Positions 4,588 to 7,630 of a stretch of DNA of 7,630 nt are shown here, piece by piece. The DNA is from Deltaproteobacteria bacterium (GTDB lineage: Bacteria > Myxococcota > Polyangia > Haliangiales > Haliangiaceae): NCBI GenBank assembly GCA_018262455.1, contig JAGSPR010000335.1, forward strand, positions 1 through 7,630, written 5' to 3'. How positions within the stretch are numbered: the first letter of the stretch is position 1; each line of letters begins with the position of its first letter. The notes under the pieces were generated by a model that was not told the DNA's origin, ran no database searches, and saw nothing but the letters and a program-made list of their open reading frames with translations. A program made the translations under genes and the position numbers.

Positions 4588-7500
4588 TCGACGCTCGTGG
4601 CGACCGGATCGCTCACGCCGTCCGCATCACGCGCGGCCGCGCGCCGACCGCTGACGATGACCTCCTCCGCGCCGCTCTCGGCGACGTGGCGGACGAGGCG
4701 ATACGTCGTGTTGCCTTCGGCGCGCGCGACCTCGGGTGCTGCGATCAGCAGCTGGAGATCGAGGTTCTTGCACAGATCGAACAGCACCCCGAGGTTGTCG
4801 CGTGACAGCCGGTTCGCTTCGTCGAGGAACAGGAACCGCAGGCTGCCGCTGGTCCGCTGGGCGCGCAGCAGATTCGCGTCGCGCTCCCACTCGGTCAAGA
4901 CGACCATCATGAGCGCGGCGCCGACCCCGATCGCCTCGCCGGTCGACAGCCGGGTCGGGCTGGCCGACTCCCAGCTCTCCGACGTCTGACGGCGGATCTC
5001 GACGACCAGCTCGACGTACTCGCGATAATCGAGCAGACGCTGGCCACCGCTGCGGCCGCCGCCGCCGTAGCGCCGGAAGATCTCGTCGAGCGCCTCCTCG
5101 ATCGGCATCGAGGACAGGAACAGCAGCTCCTGCCCCTCGCCCTGCCGCAGCGCGCGCAGGATCTGCTCCATGCGCTCGACGCGGCGGATCTCGACGCGGA
5201 TGCCGTGGATGCTCCCGAACTTGATCCCTTCGAGCTGCTGGTTGAGGCGTCGGACCTGGCCATGTGCGCGCCGGACCTGGACGTCGATCCCCCGCGCGAC
5301 GTCCTCGGAGGCACCACGCAGATCACCCTCCTGACGCGCGAGCCGGCCATCGAGGAGATCGAGATGATCGCGCAGCCGCTCGAGCGCGATCAGCGGATCG
5401 GCGACCTCGGCGACCTGGGCGGGAACGCGCCGGCGGAGCCACTCGCGGCTCGCTTGCCAGGTCTCGAGGTAGCCGAGCCCGGCGAGCGGGAGATCGCGGA
5501 TCGCCGCGAGCAGCTCTTCACCACCACGGGCGCGTGCGATCCGATCGACGAGCAGCTCGCGCTTGCTCCAGGCGTCGGCCGTCAGCTGGACACTGGAGCG
5601 TCCAGCGTGGGCGTGGCCCGAGAGCACGGCGTGGAGTAGATCCGCGGCCTCGGCCGCGGCGCGCAGCTGGCTCCAGGCGGTGGCGACCGGCCCGTTGCCA
5701 CGAACCTCGGCGGCGAGCCGGGCTCGGGCCTCGTCGGCGGCGCGCCCTGCTCGCTCGCGCCGTTCGACGGTGAGCGCCTGATTCGACACCAGCGCCCGGA
5801 CTTCGGCATCGACCGCATCGACCGCCGCCGCGGCCGCGGCGAGCGTGCGCTCGTGCTCCTCCTCGGAGCTGATCACGAGGTCGGTCGCGAGCACCGCCAG
5901 CTCGCCGGCCGCGCGATCGCGATGCGCAGAGGCCGCAGCGAGCCGGGCTTCGATCACCTGCGCGGCAGCGGTCGCGGTCTCCCAGGCGGTCTCGGTGGCC
6001 GCGCCCGCCTCGTCGGCGGCATGAACCGCGGCCCGCGCATCGGCATGCTGGCGCTCGAGCGCAGGCGCGAGCTGGGCCTGTGCATGGAGCGCCGCCTCGG
6101 CATCGTCCCATGCGGCGGCATGACGATGTGCGACGACATCCTCGAGAGCGACCCGCGCGTGGAACAGCCGATCGAGCTGGTCATCGAGCGCGCTCGTGCG
6201 CAGCGCGGCGTCGGCGAGCATGGCATCGGTCGGCGGCGGCTCGCGCAGCACGTCGACCAGCGGACCGAGGACCCGGCGCGCGACCGCCACACGTGCGAGC
6301 TCGTCGCGCGCCGTGACGAGCGTGGCCCGGTGGGTCGCGAGCTCGCATGCCCGCGCCGCGTGATCGAGCTCCTCGAGCAGCGAGGACTCGCCGAGGAGCC
6401 GGCGCAGGCCGTCGAGCCGGGTCCTGGCGACCGTGCTGCGATGCTGTGCGGCCGCGGCTCGATCACGCGCGACGTGCTCTGCGAGCTCGAGCCTGGCGAT
6501 CTCGGAGTCGAGCTCCGATCGTGCGCGCGAGGGATCGCCTCCTGCGAGGAGGTCGCCGTGCGCCGCACAGAGCTCGGCGTCTCGTCGCCAACCGGCGACC
6601 CGCTGAGCCCGCTCGGCCAGCTGATCGAGGGCCTCGCCGTCTCTCGCGATCATCGCGTGGAGCGCGACGACCTGGCGTTCGCGCGCGCGGCGACCAAGGC
6701 TCGGGTTGACCGCGCGCCGCGTGACGCGCAGCCCGAACGGTTCGGGGCTGATCACGTCGCGCAGCGTGGAAGCATCCTCGGGCGGCTCGAGATCGAGATC
6801 GCTGCCGGAGCGCACGAGCCAGATCGTCGACAGCGTGCGCTCGCTGTCTGCCAGGAGCTGCGCTGCCGCTTCGGGATCCTCGACGATCAGCGCGTTCCCG
6901 AGCGGGCCCAGCCTTGCCTCGACCCACGCGGCCACGCCGGCCTCGACGTCCTCGAAGCGACTCGCGAGCAGCTCGCCGCCTAGCTCGTCGCGCAGCCGCA
7001 ACAGCTCGGGATCGACCGCCGACCCGCTCTGCTCGAGGGTGGCTGCGCGACGCTGGAGCTCCTCTCGGTTGGCCTCGAGCTGGGCCCGGTTGCGGGCGAT
7101 CGCGTGATGCTCCTCGGAGAACCGGTCGCGCAGTGCCGCGACCTCGGCCAGGGTCGACGGCGGCGGCCCATCGGTTGCCAGCCGCGCGGCCGCGGCCGTC
7201 GTGACCTCCCAGCGCGCGAGCCGATCGTCGAGCTGCGTGTGGGCCCCACGCAGGTCCACGAGCTGGTGGCGGATCGTCGTGGTCGCCGCCGTCTCTGCGC
7301 GCGCTTCGTCCTCGGCAGCGCGCAGCTCGCCGTCGACCTCCGCCAGTGCGCGGACCACGGCCGCTGCCGCCCCCGACTGTCCGGATCCGAGCCCGAGCGA
7401 CGCGGCGAGCCCGCGCGCGGCCTGCTGGCGAGCCGCCTGGCGCTCCGCCTCGAGCAGCTCGCGCTCGAGCTCGTGCGTGCGTCCGAGTGCAGCCTCGAGA

Positions 7501-7630
7501 TCGGCGAACCGGGCCAGGCATGCGCGGGCGCGGGTGTGTGGGTCGCCGGCCGCCGGAGCTTCGTTCTCGGTGGTCGCTTCCAGGGTGGCGAGCGCCTGCA
7601 GCGCCTGCGCGTGGTCGGCCCGGCGACCGT
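4584..7630 (-). CDS. mukB: MukB-type SMC condensin ATPase, C-terminal two thirds (5' end beyond right edge)
   Basis: About 1015 residues are visible; the frame is open to the edge, so GTG 7358 is not the start. MukB is the SMC-like ATPase of the MukBEF complex, which compacts and segregates the chromosome by loop extrusion. Order, by nucleotide: N-terminal coiled-coil arm (7630 to about 7020); hinge at about 7016-6663 (ELGGELLASRFEDV, NALIVEDPE, then PSLGRRARERQVVALHA), which follows the E. coli MukB hinge as I remember it; long Ala/Arg/Glu/Leu-rich coiled coil to about 5250; C-terminal head from GIKFGS (about 5228) with LLDYREYVELVVEIRR. ABC signature LSTGEAIG is at 4926-4949, Walker B FLFLDE at 4818-4835 and the switch block LIAAPE near 4740-4757, then TTYRLVR. 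Hinge to C-terminus is about 805 residues, near the roughly 840 of E. coli. Walker A is off-window. In E. coli mukF and mukE precede mukB; here that means beyond the right edge. Last gene of its transcription unit. Confidence 0.88.
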   Translation of the reverse strand, partial: GRRADHAQALQALATLEATTENEAPAAGDPHTRARACLARFADLEAALGRTHELERELLEAERQAARQQAARGLAASLGLGSGQSGAAAAVVRALAEVDGELRAAEDEARAETAATTTIRHQLVDLRGAHTQLDDRLARWEVTTAAAARLATDGPPPSTLAEVAALRDRFSEEHHAIARNRAQLEANREELQRRAATLEQSGSAVDPELLRLRDELGGELLASRFEDVEAGVAAWVEARLGPLGNALIVEDPEAAAQLLADSERTLSTIWLVRSGSDLDLEPPEDASTLRDVISPEPFGLRVTRRAVNPSLGRRARERQVVALHAMIARDGEALDQLAERAQRVAGWRRDAELCAAHGDLLAGGDPSRARSELDSEIARLELAEHVARDRAAAAQHRSTVARTRLDGLRRLLGESSLLEELDHAARACELATHRATLVTARDELARVAVARRVLGPLVDVLREPPPTDAMLADAALRTSALDDQLDRLFHARVALEDVVAHRHAAAWDDAEAALHAQAQLAPALERQHADARAAVHAADEAGAATETAWETATAAAQVIEARLAAASAHRDRAAGELAVLATDLVISSEEEHERTLAAAAAAVDAVDAEVRALVSNQALTVERRERAGRAADEARARLAAEVRGNGPVATAWSQLRAAAEAADLLHAVLSGHAHAGRSSVQLTADAWSKRELLVDRIARARGGEELLAAIRDLPLAGLGYLETWQASREWLRRRVPAQVAEVADPLIALERLRDHLDLLDGRLARQEGDLRGASEDVARGIDVQVRRAHGQVRRLNQQLEGIKFGSIHGIRVEIRRVERMEQILRALRQGEGQELLFLSSMPIEEALDEIFRRYGGGGRSGGQRLLDYREYVELVVEIRRQTSESWESASPTRLSTGEAIGVGAALMMVVLTEWERDANLLRAQRTSGSLRFLFLDEANRLSRDNLGVLFDLCKNLDLQLLIAAPEVARAEGNTTYRLVRHVAESGAEEVIVSGRRAAARDADGVSDPVATSVD

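Noticed and set aside
5853..6983. A 376-codon plus-strand open frame inside the MukB-like gene
   Set aside because: Antisense shadow of the MukB hinge and coiled coil; the minus-strand frame has clear family motifs.
4584..7358. GTG 7358 as the true start of the MukB-like gene
   Set aside because: The frame continues open for about 90 more codons to the window edge with the same coiled-coil composition, and the Walker A head would be missing.
4584..7630. Wadjet defence component JetC as the identity of the condensin-like gene
   Set aside because: The LSTGEAIG signature, the hinge sequence and the AAPE...TTYRLVR ending match MukB. No TOPRIM nuclease gene follows; the next gene is a convergent receiver domain.

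Overview
The window is very GC-rich and densely coded, with strong G/C bias at third codon positions. Gene content is that of a free-living Gram-negative bacterium: nadC-birA operon, secreted TPR lipoprotein, single-TM protein with a Pro/Ala-rich linker, and many Ala/Arg/Asp-rich ORFs. This fits a Myxococcota or other former deltaproteobacterial genome best. That placement is inferred from composition and gene style; there is no rRNA or other marker to prove it.

Layout, left to right. (1) 1-211, minus strand: the N-terminus of a TPR-type, probably exported or lipid-anchored protein, cut by the left edge. Behind it lies a convincing sigma70-type promoter (TTGATG-N17-TATATT) and, upstream of that, a tandem 10-bp repeat that looks like a regulator site. 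(2) 432-2776, minus strand: a tight three-gene operon transcribed nadC > birA > membrane-anchored protein of unknown function. It starts at a promoter so close to the nadC ATG that the mRNA should be leaderless or nearly so, and ends in a long hairpin overlapping the last stop codon. (3) 2938-3330, plus strand: an unrecognised protein of about 130 aa, divergent from nadC. (4) 3340-3987, minus strand: a SerB-like HAD-IB phosphatase, convergent with (3). (5) 4273-4575, plus strand: a short, incomplete response-regulator receiver domain, divergent from the HAD gene across 285 bp. (6) 4584-7630, minus strand: the C-terminal two thirds of a MukB-type condensin, convergent with (5) and running off the right edge.

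Functional links are clear only in the nadC-birA operon (NAD and biotin-protein cofactor metabolism). The MukB-like gene is the most striking item: its hinge, ABC signature LSTGEAIG, Walker B and C-terminal AAPE...TTYRLVR block are those of enterobacterial MukB, not of the Wadjet JetC or MksB types. Partner mukE/mukF genes, if present, should lie beyond the right edge. The second striking item is that both convergent gene pairs end in the same 14-base sequence, CCTGACCCCAGGGT, which contains a TGA stop codon and forms the core of a palindrome carrying the stop codons of both converging genes. It looks like a recurrent bidirectional terminator built into gene ends. I found no tRNA, rRNA, CRISPR array, insertion sequence or transposase.
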